The notes under the pieces were generated by a model. The model was not told the origin of the DNA. It saw only the letters and a program-made list of their open reading frames with translations, and searched no databases. Of a stretch of DNA of 64,000 nt, positions 47,324-56,333 are shown piece after piece. The stretch comes from Cohaesibacter sp. (lineage in GTDB: Bacteria > Pseudomonadota > Alphaproteobacteria > Rhizobiales > Cohaesibacteraceae), in the NCBI GenBank assembly GCA_025210795.1, contig JAOAQZ010000031.1, positions 38,124-102,123 on the forward strand. Reading direction: 5' to 3'. Each line of letters opens with the position of its first letter. Position 1 is the stretch's first letter. Position numbers and translations under genes: made by a program.

Positions 47324-49312
47324 CTAGCTGTCCCCGGACAGGAAGCGGAGACCAGCTCTGTCACCATCCGACCAGACAGCTTGCGCCAGATGTTTGGCAT
47401 CCTTGACCTGCACTTCAAGGGTACGTCCAATCATATTTTTATCAAGGCCTTTAACCCCCATCCCGGTCTTGGACAGATCGGTCACCTCTAGATCCTGATT
47501 GGTGTGATCGGTTGTGATACGTGCTGTACTACTTTCTGCAAACCGAACATGCCCGCGTTTATCTGCATGGGCCAACTCGGAATCAAGAGCTTGCGAGAGA
47601 TTTTCCAGCTCCTCAAGCACTTCCTTACTGGCCACATCCACTTCTTTGAGGCACTCAAAAGTTGCTTCATAATCCTGATTGGCATGATGCTCGAGCGTGC
47701 GCTTTGCTGCCTCGTGAACCCGTTCGTGCGGCTCAACCAGGCTTTTAAAGACGCTATGGGCGCAGATATGGGGATTGTTAATCCCGTCATACCATTTACC
47801 CAAGCGGCAGGAATGATGATCCGGCACCTCACTGGCCTTCCAATCGCCCCGCCCCATAACCGTATCGACAACCCGTTTTTTGAACAGGATATGGTCAATT
47901 TTTGCCATCTCACACAAAGAGCGATGGGAATTACCTTCAAACCAAGCACCGGCACTATTTGAAAATTGATCATTGCTTTCTTGCAATGCACCAACCATTT
48001 CAGACAGGGTCACTTCATTTTCCGAACTCAAATCAGCCACCCCGGTCACGCTCTTGGCAATCTCCTGACTGGCCTCGGTTTGTTGTCCCAGAATAGATGC
48101 CACTTCTTGCATACTGTGAGAGACTTCTGACACCTGCGTACCAATCTGCTCCATCAGACCATTTGCGCCAGAAATAGCTTCCTGTCCGTGGGAAACAGCC
48201 TCTTGTGACCCTTCGATCGCACCTTGAATGGTCTTCATTCCTTGGGTCAGTGCATTGATCCGGTCAGAAATATCATCCGTCGCCTTCGCAGCTTGCGTCG
48301 CCAGCTCTTTGACCTCAGATGCCACAACCGCAAAACCTTTACCGGCCTGCCCCGCTCGTGCCGCCTCAATGGTCGCATTAAGAGCAAGCAGGTTGGTCTG
48401 ACTGGAAATGCTTTCAATCACGCTCAGAAAACCGCTGATTTGCTCAGCCGCCTGCTGGAGATCACTCAGACTCTGCGCTGTCTGGGTGGAAGCATCAGCC
48501 ATATTGCTGATAGCACTTGAAGCCGTGTTCATCACGGACAGGCCTTCAGCCACCGTTTCATTGGTCTGTTGTGCTAAAGCCGCGGTCTTTTCACTATTAT
48601 CGGAAATCTGCTCAGTGGAAGAGACCAACTGGGTCACCGCCGCTGAAATAGCCTGACCACTGTCAGTTGCCTTGCGGGTATTGCGCGACAGCACAGCCAT
48701 ATCCAGTGAAATATTGTTCACATTGATGACAGTGCTGGCAAGATTGCGCAGATTCTGCAGATTTTCCATCTCCTTCTGCTTCTCTTCACGAACCCGACGC
48801 TGACCACCACTAAAGGCATCAACTGAAAGGATCATATCAATAAAGAAGTGAGAAATCAGTGCCTGCAGGCTTTTTGCCGCCTTCTGAGGTGCAAGACGAT
48901 GCTTATTCATAAGAACTGGAATGAGAGTACGGATCAATTTGCCATAGGATGCCAGATACCACTGAACACTCAAATCTGCTCTCACATGGGCTTCACCAAT
49001 CCGCAAGGCCTGCCCTTCAAATTCCAGATCCGGGGCATGAGTAAGAACATATTCCCAATGACTGGTCTGAGCCTTCTTCAAATTCTGGATTTTTCCCGGC
49101 TCTGTTCCAAGTTTGGCAGCAAGATCCGGCGTTTTCTGAATATGTGAGTAAAAGTCGGTCAAAATATCCGACAATTCCCCTTCAATACGCTGCCAGGCAT
49201 CTTGAGCAGACTTAAGATCCACCCCATCCTCAAAAATAAAATCAGAAAGCTTCTGGCCCAAACGCTCATGTGTTTGCTCTTGGCCGCTAGTAGATTCCAT
49301 TGCTTGCATCAT
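47324..49312 (-). CDS. soluble chemoreceptor: sensor globin, MA, CZB and PilZ domains
   Basis: A 662-residue receptor with no membrane segment and four modules. Sensor globin (about 18-165) with the proximal haem His109 in [10 protein letters not shown] and the WYLASYGK motif, as in HemAT-type O2 sensors. MA signalling domain (about 200-450) with the tip [20 protein letters not shown] zinc-binding domain (about 465-575) with all four ligands: His474, Cys502, His529 and His533. PilZ (about 585-662) with RGHVR and DLSKTG, the c-di-GMP motifs. It could therefore integrate oxygen, zinc or oxidant state and c-di-GMP. ATG 49312 has a G-rich site upstream; starts at codons 2 and 5 are also possible. 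Convergent with the type I exporter operon. Confidence 0.92.
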   Translation of the reverse strand: MMQAMESTSGQEQTHERLGQKLSDFIFEDGVDLKSAQDAWQRIEGELSDILTDFYSHIQKTPDLAAKLGTEPGKIQNLKKAQTSHWEYVLTHAPDLEFEGQALRIGEAHVRADLSVQWYLASYGKLIRTLIPVLMNKHRLAPQKAAKSLQALISHFFIDMILSVDAFSGGQRRVREEKQKEMENLQNLRNLASTVINVNNISLDMAVLSRNTRKATDSGQAISAAVTQLVSSTEQISDNSEKTAALAQQTNETVAEGLSVMNTASSAISNMADASTQTAQSLSDLQQAAEQISGFLSVIESISSQTNLLALNATIEAARAGQAGKGFAVVASEVKELATQAAKATDDISDRINALTQGMKTIQGAIEGSQEAVSHGQEAISGANGLMEQIGTQVSEVSHSMQEVASILGQQTEASQEIAKSVTGVADLSSENEVTLSEMVGALQESNDQFSNSAGAWFEGNSHRSLCEMAKIDHILFKKRVVDTVMGRGDWKASEVPDHHSCRLGKWYDGINNPHICAHSVFKSLVEPHERVHEAAKRTLEHHANQDYEATFECLKEVDVASKEVLEELENLSQALDSELAHADKRGHVRFAESSTARITTDHTNQDLEVTDLSKTGMGVKGLDKNMIGRTLEVQVKDAKHLAQAVWSDGDRAGLRFLSGDS

Positions 49313-49862
49313 CTAACACCCCACCACTTTTGGTCTTAAATCAGCATCCAATCAGATGGTAAACAAGGGTTAAAGATTTATCGAAAAATCGGTAATTTCC
49401 TATATTTATGAACTATTGATATATAACCAACTGACTCAATTTAACACATAAACAAAGATTGAATAGGATTTGACAAAAAAACCATACAAATAACCTTGCC
49501 TTTAAAACACCTCTTAAAGAGATACCAAGCATAACAAAGACAAGGCAAATCCGTAATTGACTTTAACTATCCATCGCCAAAGAAAACCTAGTGAAAACCA
49601 AAAGGAAAATCCTAAAACCGTACCCGACGGCACTCCTTTTGCAGTTTTACGTAGTTATACCAAGATCTCCCAGTTAAGCTTGGAAAAGCACGGAGAGTGG
49701 GAATGGCCAGATCTACAATTTCATATATTTCTTTCATTTTATCCATCATCACAGACAGAAAAACACCTGACAGCAACCGAAAGCAAAAACGCTACCTTAA
49801 CTATTTCACTATGACTTAAGGCCAAGAGTCTTTGATCTAAAATGCTGATAATTATGGAAAAG
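49313..49862. other. AT-rich intergenic region
   Basis: About 550 bp, markedly more AT-rich than the surroundings. It should hold the promoter of the globin chemoreceptor at its left side. A frame of 85 codons at 49557-49814 (TTG start, plus strand) has no RBS or recognisable product and is not called. I see no RNA gene here. Confidence 0.5.
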
Positions 49863-49888
49863 ACCCTTCGCTCTTTCGCCCGGAGGGT
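49863..49888 (-). terminator. terminator of the MocR-type regulator gene
   Basis: acccttcg (49863-49870) pairs with cggagggt (49881-49888) with one mismatch; on the minus strand it is followed by cttttcc. Confidence 0.6.
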
Positions 49889-49889
49889 T

Positions 49890-51278
49890 TTAAACGATCA
49901 ATGTGCCCAAAGCCGGTTGGCGCGATAAAAGATCGGCGATGATTTTAAGGCTCGTCTCCAGATCAGCCTGTGTCTCAGGTGAGCCAAGGCCAAGCCGAAC
50001 CGCCTCTGGCGGTGCATGATGGGTAAAGGCATCACTCCCCACAACACTAACCCCTTCACTGCGCAATTGCGCAATAAAATCACCCCGCCTCCATTGGCTG
50101 GGCAAAGTCAGCCAGACATGGAACGCCTGCTCATCAAAGGTTACAAGATCGGGCGGCAAATGCGCTTCAAGGATAGCAAGGCGCTCAGCCGTCTCATCCC
50201 GAATGGCCTTTAAAATCGCAGCCGCTGTACCGTCTTCGATCCAGCGGGTGGCAATGCTGGCAGTGAAAGGGGAAGCCATACAGGCAGTTGCCCTGAGCGT
50301 GCCGATAATCTGCCGAGCAGCCTGCATGTCAGGCGCCGCAATATAGGCAATGCGCAAGGCGGGCGAGAGGCATTTGGCCAAGCTTGCAATATAATAGGTA
50401 AGATCAGGAGCAAAGCGAGCAATGGGAGGCAGCGACCGCTCCGCCAGAACCCCATAGGCATCATCCTCAATGATCGGCACTTGATAGGCCTGTGCAATAT
50501 GGGCAATAGCCTGCCGCCGCTCAACCGACATACTGGTCACTGTAGGGTTCTGCAAAGTCGGCGTACAATAAAGCGCCTTGGGCTGCATATGCTTGCACGC
50601 TTCTTCAAAAGCCTCAGGCACAAGGCCCTGTTCATCCATAAAAAGAGGCTGCAAGCTGATCTCCAGATGATCACAAAGCGCTCGCATCCCTGGATAGGTA
50701 AGAGCCTCGGTCAAGATCACATCCCCTTTTGCAGCAAGCTGGGATGTGATGGCCAGCAAGGCCCCTTGCGCCCCGGGGCCAAGGATAAGGCGATCGGGCG
50801 TCAGATCCGGCAAAAGGGAGGAAAGCCAAGTGGCCCCTGCCTGCCTGTCCCGCTCTGTGCCCCCAGCAATCTGATAGCGCATCAGCAAATCAAGCTGGGC
50901 ATCGGGCTGCCCCTGATCAAAGGCTCCCATCATCCGCTTTTGAAGGGCGGGATTGTCAAATTTGGGCGGCTGGTTCATGCCCATATCAACAAGCCCGGGC
51001 GTTGCGGACCTCTCCTCTGCGGCCTTCTGGATAGACTTGACATAGGTGCCCTGACCAACTCTGGCCTCAACCAGACCGCGCGCCCGTGCCTCTCGATAGG
51101 CGCGGGTGACAGTGGTAAAATCAAGCCCCAAAGCACTGGCTAACGCACGCTGCGGCGGCAACCGGAAACCGGCAGAAATCGAACCAGCCAGGATGTCGGA
51201 TTCCAGCGCATCGGCAATCGCCAGATACGCAGGTCCTTCTTCTTTTCTGATTTCCGGTTTCCAAGTAACAATTGCCAT
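49890..51278 (-). CDS. MocR-type regulator (GntR HTH fused to aminotransferase-like domain)
   Basis: A 462-residue protein with an N-terminal GntR winged helix (about 10-80: YLAIADALESDILAG, LPPQRALASALGLDFTTVTRAY) and a fold-type I PLP domain. The PLP lysine stretch ASLAKCLSPALRIAYIAAP and the preceding IIEDDAYG are kept, so cofactor binding is likely. MocR proteins control PLP, GABA, taurine or amino-acid genes. It lies 40 bp downstream of ccoG on the same strand, which gives no clear target. The frame runs on to 51467, but ATG 51278 starts the HTH normally and avoids overlap with ccoG. Confidence 0.87.
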   Translation of the reverse strand: MAIVTWKPEIRKEEGPAYLAIADALESDILAGSISAGFRLPPQRALASALGLDFTTVTRAYREARARGLVEARVGQGTYVKSIQKAAEERSATPGLVDMGMNQPPKFDNPALQKRMMGAFDQGQPDAQLDLLMRYQIAGGTERDRQAGATWLSSLLPDLTPDRLILGPGAQGALLAITSQLAAKGDVILTEALTYPGMRALCDHLEISLQPLFMDEQGLVPEAFEEACKHMQPKALYCTPTLQNPTVTSMSVERRQAIAHIAQAYQVPIIEDDAYGVLAERSLPPIARFAPDLTYYIASLAKCLSPALRIAYIAAPDMQAARQIIGTLRATACMASPFTASIATRWIEDGTAAAILKAIRDETAERLAILEAHLPPDLVTFDEQAFHVWLTLPSQWRRGDFIAQLRSEGVSVVGSDAFTHHAPPEAVRLGLGSPETQADLETSLKIIADLLSRQPALGTLIV

Positions 51279-51318
51279 AACCAGATTTGCCTTTCGCACA
51301 CGCGACAAACGGGAGGGA

Positions 51319-52767
51319 TCAAGGGGCTTTGAAGAAATCCTGAACGCTGTCAAATTCACCACTGACAGGATCGGTGACACGGAAACTGACCGGTTGTGAC
51401 TGCGCCAGTTGCGCACCTTTCGGGGCACGAACAGCAAGCCGGATTTCCTTTGTAAGATCCCGCTCAATCTTCACCTTGAACGACAGGGGATCATCACTTT
51501 TTGCCCCCACAGCACGCATGACAAATCCTTGCGGTGCCTGATCAAGAGCAATGACAAATTCCCTATCTTCCTCGGTCTTGTTGAGAATACGAATGGTATA
51601 GCCATTGCGGATAGAGCCATCGGACAGGGCCACATAAAGCGGATTGCGATCATGCTGGACATGAAGCTCCACCAGCTGACGGTTGAGCTGCGCAAACAGC
51701 ATCAAGCCACAGGTCAAGGCAATCAGCGCACTATAGATAATGGTGCGCGGCCGCAAAACCTTAAAGACACTCTCCTTGCCCTCAAGATGACGCTGAATAT
51801 TAAGATCGGTTTCATAATCAATCAGGCCCCGTGGCTTGCCGATCTTCTCCATCACATTATCGCAGGCATCGATGCAAAGACCGCACTGGATACAGCCCAT
51901 TTGCGAGCCTTTACGAATATCAACCCCGGTTGGGCACACCGCAACACATTGCCCGCAATCAACGCAATCACCGGCGGGCAAGCCTTCTTTGGCGCGCAAT
52001 TTCATGCGCTTGAGCGAGCCGCGCGGCTCCCCGCGATTGGTGCGGTAAGAAACATTAAGCGCCCATTCATCGGTCAGAGCTGCCTGAATGCGCGGCCACG
52101 GGCACATATAAAGGCACACCTGCTCGCGCATATGACCCGCCAGCACATAGGTGGTCGACGTTAGAATACCAATCCAGACATAGGCCACCATGGGGGCATT
52201 ACCGGTCGCCAGATCTGCAACCAGAGTGGGCGCATCAGCGAAATAGAGCACCCAAGCACCGCCGGTCCACCAGGCCACCATAAGCCACAGAAAATGCTTA
52301 AGCGTCTTTTGCGCCACGCGCTTTGGGGTAAGAGGCTGATTTTGCGCCTTTAACTGCACCCGGCGATCCCCTTCAACCAAGCGCTCAATGGCAAAAAAGA
52401 GATCGGTCCAGACAGTTTGCGGGCACATATATCCGCACCAAACCCGACCTGCCAAAGCATTCATCAGGAACAGAGCGAGCGATGCAATGATCAAAAGACC
52501 GGTAATCTGGTAAAATTCCTGCGGCCAGATTTCGAGAAAGAAGAAATAGAAACGGTTGGAGGTAAAATCTATCAGAACGGCCTGATCCGGTGCCCCTGCC
52601 CCCCGATCCCAGCGAACAAAAGGCAAGAAGTAGTAAATGCCCAAAGCGATGGCCATAAAAGACCATTTGATGGAGCGAAACCGCCCCTTCACGCTTTGCG
52701 GAAAGATCTTGGGTGCCTTTTCATAAAGCTTAACCTCGCCCTCACCGGTCCCTTGGGCTTGTGTCAT
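51319..52767 (-). CDS. ccoG: cytochrome c oxidase accessory protein CcoG
   Basis: A 482-residue membrane iron-sulfur protein needed for copper handling during cbb3 oxidase assembly (CcoG/FixG/RdxA), where it reduces Cu(II) to Cu(I). Several membrane helices lie near 35-55, 85-105, 155-175, 190-210 and 340-360. There is a CGYMCPQTVW motif and a dicluster ferredoxin region, CVDCGQCVAVCPTGVD and CIQCGLCIDAC (about 265-310). A soluble immunoglobulin-like FixG domain ends the protein. The gene stands apart from any ccoNOPQ or ccoSHI gene in the window. ATG 52767 is preceded by agggaga. No clear FNR box is seen upstream. Confidence 0.93.
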   Translation of the reverse strand: MTQAQGTGEGEVKLYEKAPKIFPQSVKGRFRSIKWSFMAIALGIYYFLPFVRWDRGAGAPDQAVLIDFTSNRFYFFFLEIWPQEFYQITGLLIIASLALFLMNALAGRVWCGYMCPQTVWTDLFFAIERLVEGDRRVQLKAQNQPLTPKRVAQKTLKHFLWLMVAWWTGGAWVLYFADAPTLVADLATGNAPMVAYVWIGILTSTTYVLAGHMREQVCLYMCPWPRIQAALTDEWALNVSYRTNRGEPRGSLKRMKLRAKEGLPAGDCVDCGQCVAVCPTGVDIRKGSQMGCIQCGLCIDACDNVMEKIGKPRGLIDYETDLNIQRHLEGKESVFKVLRPRTIIYSALIALTCGLMLFAQLNRQLVELHVQHDRNPLYVALSDGSIRNGYTIRILNKTEEDREFVIALDQAPQGFVMRAVGAKSDDPLSFKVKIERDLTKEIRLAVRAPKGAQLAQSQPVSFRVTDPVSGEFDSVQDFFKAP

Positions 52768-52850
52768 TCCTCAGTCTCCCTGTAAGCGGCAGCTTTCATG
52801 GCCCACCACCGCAGCATTATGCAGCCTACAAATTTGGCACTGCTCTAATA

Positions 52851-52870
52851 TTGTATGTAGTTTGTATGTA
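52851..52870. repeat. 11-bp-period direct repeat upstream of ccoG
   Basis: ttgtatgta occurs at 52851-52859 and again at 52862-52870, one helical turn apart, 84-103 bp upstream of the ccoG start. Tandem direct half-sites are typical of MocR-type regulators, one of which is encoded just downstream of ccoG; linking them is inference. Confidence 0.4.
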
Positions 52871-53057
52871 TATTGATAGAAGGCAGAGCCATGCAATGAC
52901 AAAACAAAGCCAAATTTGAGGCAAAATGCCGCACAATCCAAAACAGCATCACGATTTTCTGCCAAAATTCCAGATCGCTTAAAGTGCTTGTCTTGAGGAT
53001 CCAATCAGTGCACTATGCCGCCAGATGGTTCCGGATGCCAAAGGCAATATTCGGAAT

Positions 53058-53206
53058 AAAAGGGAACACGGTGAGGTGTAGCCATAAGGCGCCAAATCCG
53101 GGACTGCCCCCGCAACTGTAAACAGTCAAAGCTGTCATCTATGCCACTGGCGTCATCATGCTGGGAAGGCGGACAGAAACACGGACTGTGAGTCAGGAGA
53201 CCTGCC
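53058..53206 (+). promoter_or_regulatory. cobalamin riboswitch
   Basis: Sequential adenosylcobalamin-riboswitch blocks on the plus strand: aagggaacacggtg (about 53060-53073), gccaaatccgggactgcccc (53091-53110) with cgcaactgtaa after it, gccactg (53143-53149), gggaaggcgg (53163-53172), and the B12 box agtcaggagacctgcc (53191-53206). It precedes an ATPase, binding protein and permease operon, so B12 would switch off uptake of B12 or a related corrinoid. The region 52871-53057 should hold the promoter. Confidence 0.95.
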
Positions 53207-53259
53207 ATCTCATATACACTCAAACTGAGCGGGGCGCTCCGGATGATTATTGAGATGAC

Positions 53260-53282
53260 AAAAACGCGCTCTTGCGTTTTTT
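53260..53282 (+). terminator. riboswitch expression-platform terminator
   Basis: aaaaacgc (53260-53267) pairs with gcgttttt (53274-53281) over a 6-nt loop, ending in T. It lies between the B12 box and the first gene; a second small hairpin, gagcg with cgctc, lies just upstream near 53227-53239. It suggests control by transcription termination, although the AT-rich stem is modest. Confidence 0.6.
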
Positions 53283-53352
53283 CCCAAAGACTAAAACGGC
53301 AGAACAGAAATGCACCTGCCCATTCTGATTGGCAATCGGAAAGGGGAGAGGC

Positions 53353-54189
53353 ATGACACACGCCAAGCAATCACATAACGGATTCTTCAGGCACTCAAAC
53401 ACCCAGATTTCTGACAATATTCTGCATTTGTCCGGCGTCTGCTTTCAATCCGGTGTCGAGATTCTCAAGGATATTACCTTCTCAATCAAAACCGGCGATA
53501 TTCTTGCCATCGCAGGGCCGAATGGAGCGGGCAAGTCCACCTTGCTATCAATCATGAGCGGATTGCTCAAACCGACAGCAGGAAAAGTGAGCCTTATGGG
53601 GCAGGAGCTCTCATCCTTGTCCGCAAGCGAACGAGCACGCAAAATCGCTGTTGTCAATCAACATGACCAAACCGATCTGCGCCTGACCATTTGGGATTAT
53701 GTATCCTTAGGGCGCTTGCCTTTGCGACAGCACGCTCCGGCACGAAGACATTCAGAAGTGGTTGCAGCAGTGTTGGAAGCTGCAAATATCGCCAACTTCA
53801 AAGACAAGGAATTTGGCCTCTTGTCAGGGGGCGAGCGGCAACGTGCCCATATTGCGCGCGCCTTGGCACAGGAACCGGCCTTGCTTTTTCTCGATGAGCC
53901 AACCAATCATCTGGATCCGGAAGCAAAGGGAAAAATCCTCTCCCTCATCTCCGATCTTGGCATCTCGGTTGTAACCATTTTGCACGATCTGGCTCTCATC
54001 CCGCTTTTCGCCAGCCATCTGGCTGTCTTGAAAAGTGGCCATTTGTGCCGCTTCGGCACGGTGGAAGAATGCCTCGCACCGGATCTTGTTCGCGATGTCT
54101 TCAGCGTTGATCTATTGACCTTGCCTCATCCAGAGCAATCACGCTCCGTTTACGCGCTGGATATTCCTGTCATCAGGAACACCATCTGA
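53353..54189 (+). CDS. ABC importer ATPase of the FecE/BtuD type (B12-regulated)
   Basis: A 278-residue ATPase: Walker A GPNGAGKSTLLSIMSGLLKP (about residue 62), signature LLSGGERQRAHIARAL, Walker B LLFLDEPTNHLD, and H-loop ILHDLAL. FecE/BtuD-type ATPases serve importers of siderophores, haem and cobalamin. The upstream cobalamin riboswitch and the following FecB- and FecC-like genes point to corrinoid uptake. ATG 53353 follows aaggggagagg; the frame opens slightly earlier at 53329. Operon order is ATPase, binding protein, permease. Confidence 0.9.
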   Translation: MTHAKQSHNGFFRHSNTQISDNILHLSGVCFQSGVEILKDITFSIKTGDILAIAGPNGAGKSTLLSIMSGLLKPTAGKVSLMGQELSSLSASERARKIAVVNQHDQTDLRLTIWDYVSLGRLPLRQHAPARRHSEVVAAVLEAANIANFKDKEFGLLSGGERQRAHIARALAQEPALLFLDEPTNHLDPEAKGKILSLISDLGISVVTILHDLALIPLFASHLAVLKSGHLCRFGTVEECLAPDLVRDVFSVDLLTLPHPEQSRSVYALDIPVIRNTI

Positions 54190-54287
54190 TCGCCGGACGC
54201 GGCAATCTCACCCACACGAATCAAAGAATATCCTTGCACGATCGGCTGATCACCCGACCCTGCATTCGTCCAAAAGAAAGGGATCAT

Positions 54288-55241
54288 ATGAAAATCTTGA
54301 AATCGCTCGTCATGTCAGCGGCAATCCTTGCCACAACGAGTGCCTTTGCTGACCCGATCAATGTCGATAATTGTGGTGAAACACTAACCTTTGACAAAGT
54401 GCCGGAACGCATTGTTGTCCACGACATGAATATGACCGATATGGCATTTGCGCTTGGCCTTCAGGATAAGATTGTAGGGCTGACCGGAATTACCGGTTGG
54501 TACAAGACCAGCCCGGATTTTGATAAACTCCGCGGAGATATTCCAGAACTGGCACCAAAATATCCGACCGTTGAAAATCTGGTCGCCGCCAAACCTGACA
54601 TGTTTTTTGCAGGTTGGTATTATGGTATGAAGCCCGGTGGTGACGTCACACCTCAAACACTCGAGCCGTTTGGCATCAAAACCATGGTTCTGACCGAGAG
54701 CTGCATTCACCTGAACAAAGATCGTCCGAAAGCAAGCATGGACTTGCTGTTCAGCGATATGATCCGTTTGGGAAAAGTAGCCGGCAAACAAGCCAAGGCG
54801 GAAGACTTGGTTAAAGGTTGGAAAGAACAGCTCTCGAGCTTGAAAGCAAAGATTGGCGACAAAAAAGAACTGCGGGTATTCCTTCTCGATGGCCCGGCTG
54901 ACAAACCCTTCACTGCCGGTCAATTTGCGATCCCTGATGCGATGATCAGCTCTGCAGGCGGGGTCAATGTGACCCATGATTTGCCAACAAGCTGGGGCCG
55001 CACATCATGGGAAGCGGTTGCAGCAACCAATCCTGAATTCCTTGTATTGCTCGACTATCAAACAGGAAATGGTGCAGCAGATACCTTCAAATTCCTTCAG
55101 GAACATCCAGCAATGTCTGCAACCGATGCAGTGAAGAACAAGCGCTGGATCGGTCTACGCTACGAAGAGCTGACCCCGGGTCCTGCAAATGTCGCAGCAA
55201 TCGAGAAAATGGCAAAAGCCATGTATCCGGACCTGTTTTAG
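54288..55241 (+). CDS. ABC importer periplasmic binding protein, FecB/BtuF type (B12-regulated)
   Basis: A 317-residue binding protein of the TroA/BtuF superfamily. The signal peptide ends near residue 22 (TSAFA, then DPINVDNCGE). KVPERIVVHDMNMTDMAFALG and PTVENLVAAKPDMFFAGWYY are the family's first-lobe blocks, and a long helix joins the lobes. Two cysteines (NCGET and ESCIH) may form a disulfide. Riboswitch and operon context suggest a corrinoid ligand; a siderophore-like ligand cannot be excluded from sequence alone. ATG 54288 has aaagaaaggg upstream. The permease gene starts 1 bp after its stop. Confidence 0.88.
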   Translation: MKILKSLVMSAAILATTSAFADPINVDNCGETLTFDKVPERIVVHDMNMTDMAFALGLQDKIVGLTGITGWYKTSPDFDKLRGDIPELAPKYPTVENLVAAKPDMFFAGWYYGMKPGGDVTPQTLEPFGIKTMVLTESCIHLNKDRPKASMDLLFSDMIRLGKVAGKQAKAEDLVKGWKEQLSSLKAKIGDKKELRVFLLDGPADKPFTAGQFAIPDAMISSAGGVNVTHDLPTSWGRTSWEAVAATNPEFLVLLDYQTGNGAADTFKFLQEHPAMSATDAVKNKRWIGLRYEELTPGPANVAAIEKMAKAMYPDLF

Positions 55242-55242
55242 G

Positions 55243-56247
55243 ATGCCGCAATTCATTCACTATATCTTGGGGGTCGCGCTTCTCGCGACCCTTATGGTCC
55301 TCTCAATTGCCTTTGGCTCTACCCCAATCGAAGCAGGAGACATTCTTGCCGCGATCGGCCGCTCTTTGGGCATTTGGGATGGAGAATCCGGGCCGATTGA
55401 TCGGATTATCATCGACCTGCGCACGCCTCGCACCTTATTCGCAGCGATCATTGGCGCGGGCTTAGGCCTTGTCGGTGCATTGCTGCAAACTGTAACCCGC
55501 AATGACCTCGCCGATCCCTTCCTGTTCGGCCTATCCTCTGGTGCCGCAACAGGGGCTGTCTTTGTTATCACCGTTACAGGCGACTTGCTTGGTACTTGGA
55601 CGCTTCCACTAGCTGCCTTTCTTGGCGGCATGCTGGCATCCCTGACAGTCCTTGCTCTGGTACAAAAACTGGGCAATACCAATCCAGAGAAACTGATATT
55701 GGCCGGTTTGGCTGTTTCTTTTCTGTTTTCAGCCGCAACCAATTATCTGGTCTTTGCGGGAGATCACAGAGCCGCCCATTCCGTCATTTTCTGGATGCTT
55801 GGCGGGTTGGGACTGGCCCGCTGGTCGAGCTTGGCTCTACTCTTGCTTGGCTTTGGCGTACTTGTCGGTTTTGCCGCATTTAATCATCGCAAACTTGATG
55901 CCCTTCTTGCAGGCGATATGACCGCAGAAAGCCTTGGGGTAAGCGTCACATCCACACGGAAAAACGTATTTCTCATCTGCGCTTTTGCAACCGCTATTTT
56001 TGTATCAATCGCCGGTGTCATAGGATTTGTGGGCTTGATGGTCCCTCATATTTCCAGAGCATTTGCCGGACGCCTGCATGCCCCCCTCTTTCTTTCCTGT
56101 ACGATTATTGGCGCATTGCTCCTGACAGCCTCTGACCTGATTGCAAGGCTCCTGTTAGCACCGCAAGAGCTGCCAGTCGGTGTAATCACGACCTCACTGG
56201 GTGCCCTGTTTGTTTTCATAATGCTGATGAAAAAACGGCTTTACTAA
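55243..56247 (+). CDS. ABC importer permease, FecCD/BtuC type (B12-regulated)
   Basis: A 334-residue permease with about ten hydrophobic segments. It shows RTPRTLFAAIIGAGLGLVGALLQ, the first FecCD signature, then NDLADPFLFGLSSGAATGAV, and later FVGLMVPHISRAF and LPVGVITTSLGALFVF. One gene is enough since BtuC-type permeases act as homodimers. It is the last gene of the B12-riboswitch operon. ATG 55243 is one base past the binding-protein stop; a longer frame from 55189 would overlap that gene and adds non-family residues. Confidence 0.92.
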   Translation: MPQFIHYILGVALLATLMVLSIAFGSTPIEAGDILAAIGRSLGIWDGESGPIDRIIIDLRTPRTLFAAIIGAGLGLVGALLQTVTRNDLADPFLFGLSSGAATGAVFVITVTGDLLGTWTLPLAAFLGGMLASLTVLALVQKLGNTNPEKLILAGLAVSFLFSAATNYLVFAGDHRAAHSVIFWMLGGLGLARWSSLALLLLGFGVLVGFAAFNHRKLDALLAGDMTAESLGVSVTSTRKNVFLICAFATAIFVSIAGVIGFVGLMVPHISRAFAGRLHAPLFLSCTIIGALLLTASDLIARLLLAPQELPVGVITTSLGALFVFIMLMKKRLY

Positions 56248-56248
56248 A

Positions 56249-56280
56249 GCTGGATGCGTTTGGTCCGCCATCCAGCCTTT
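56249..56280 (+). terminator. terminator after the B12 uptake operon
   Basis: gctggatg (56249-56256) pairs with catccagc (56269-56276), followed by a short T-run (56278-56280). Confidence 0.6.
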
Positions 56281-56333
56281 GGGCAATCTGGGAACAGAGG
56301 ACAAGACAATTGCATTTTAATGCAGCTACCCCT

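Noticed and set aside
49557..49814. 85-codon frame in the AT-rich intergenic region
   Set aside because: TTG start, no ribosome site, no similarity I recognise, composition like the surrounding non-coding DNA.
53005..53370. 121-codon frame on the minus strand across the B12 element
   Set aside because: The region is a well-formed plus-strand cobalamin riboswitch; the frame is incidental.
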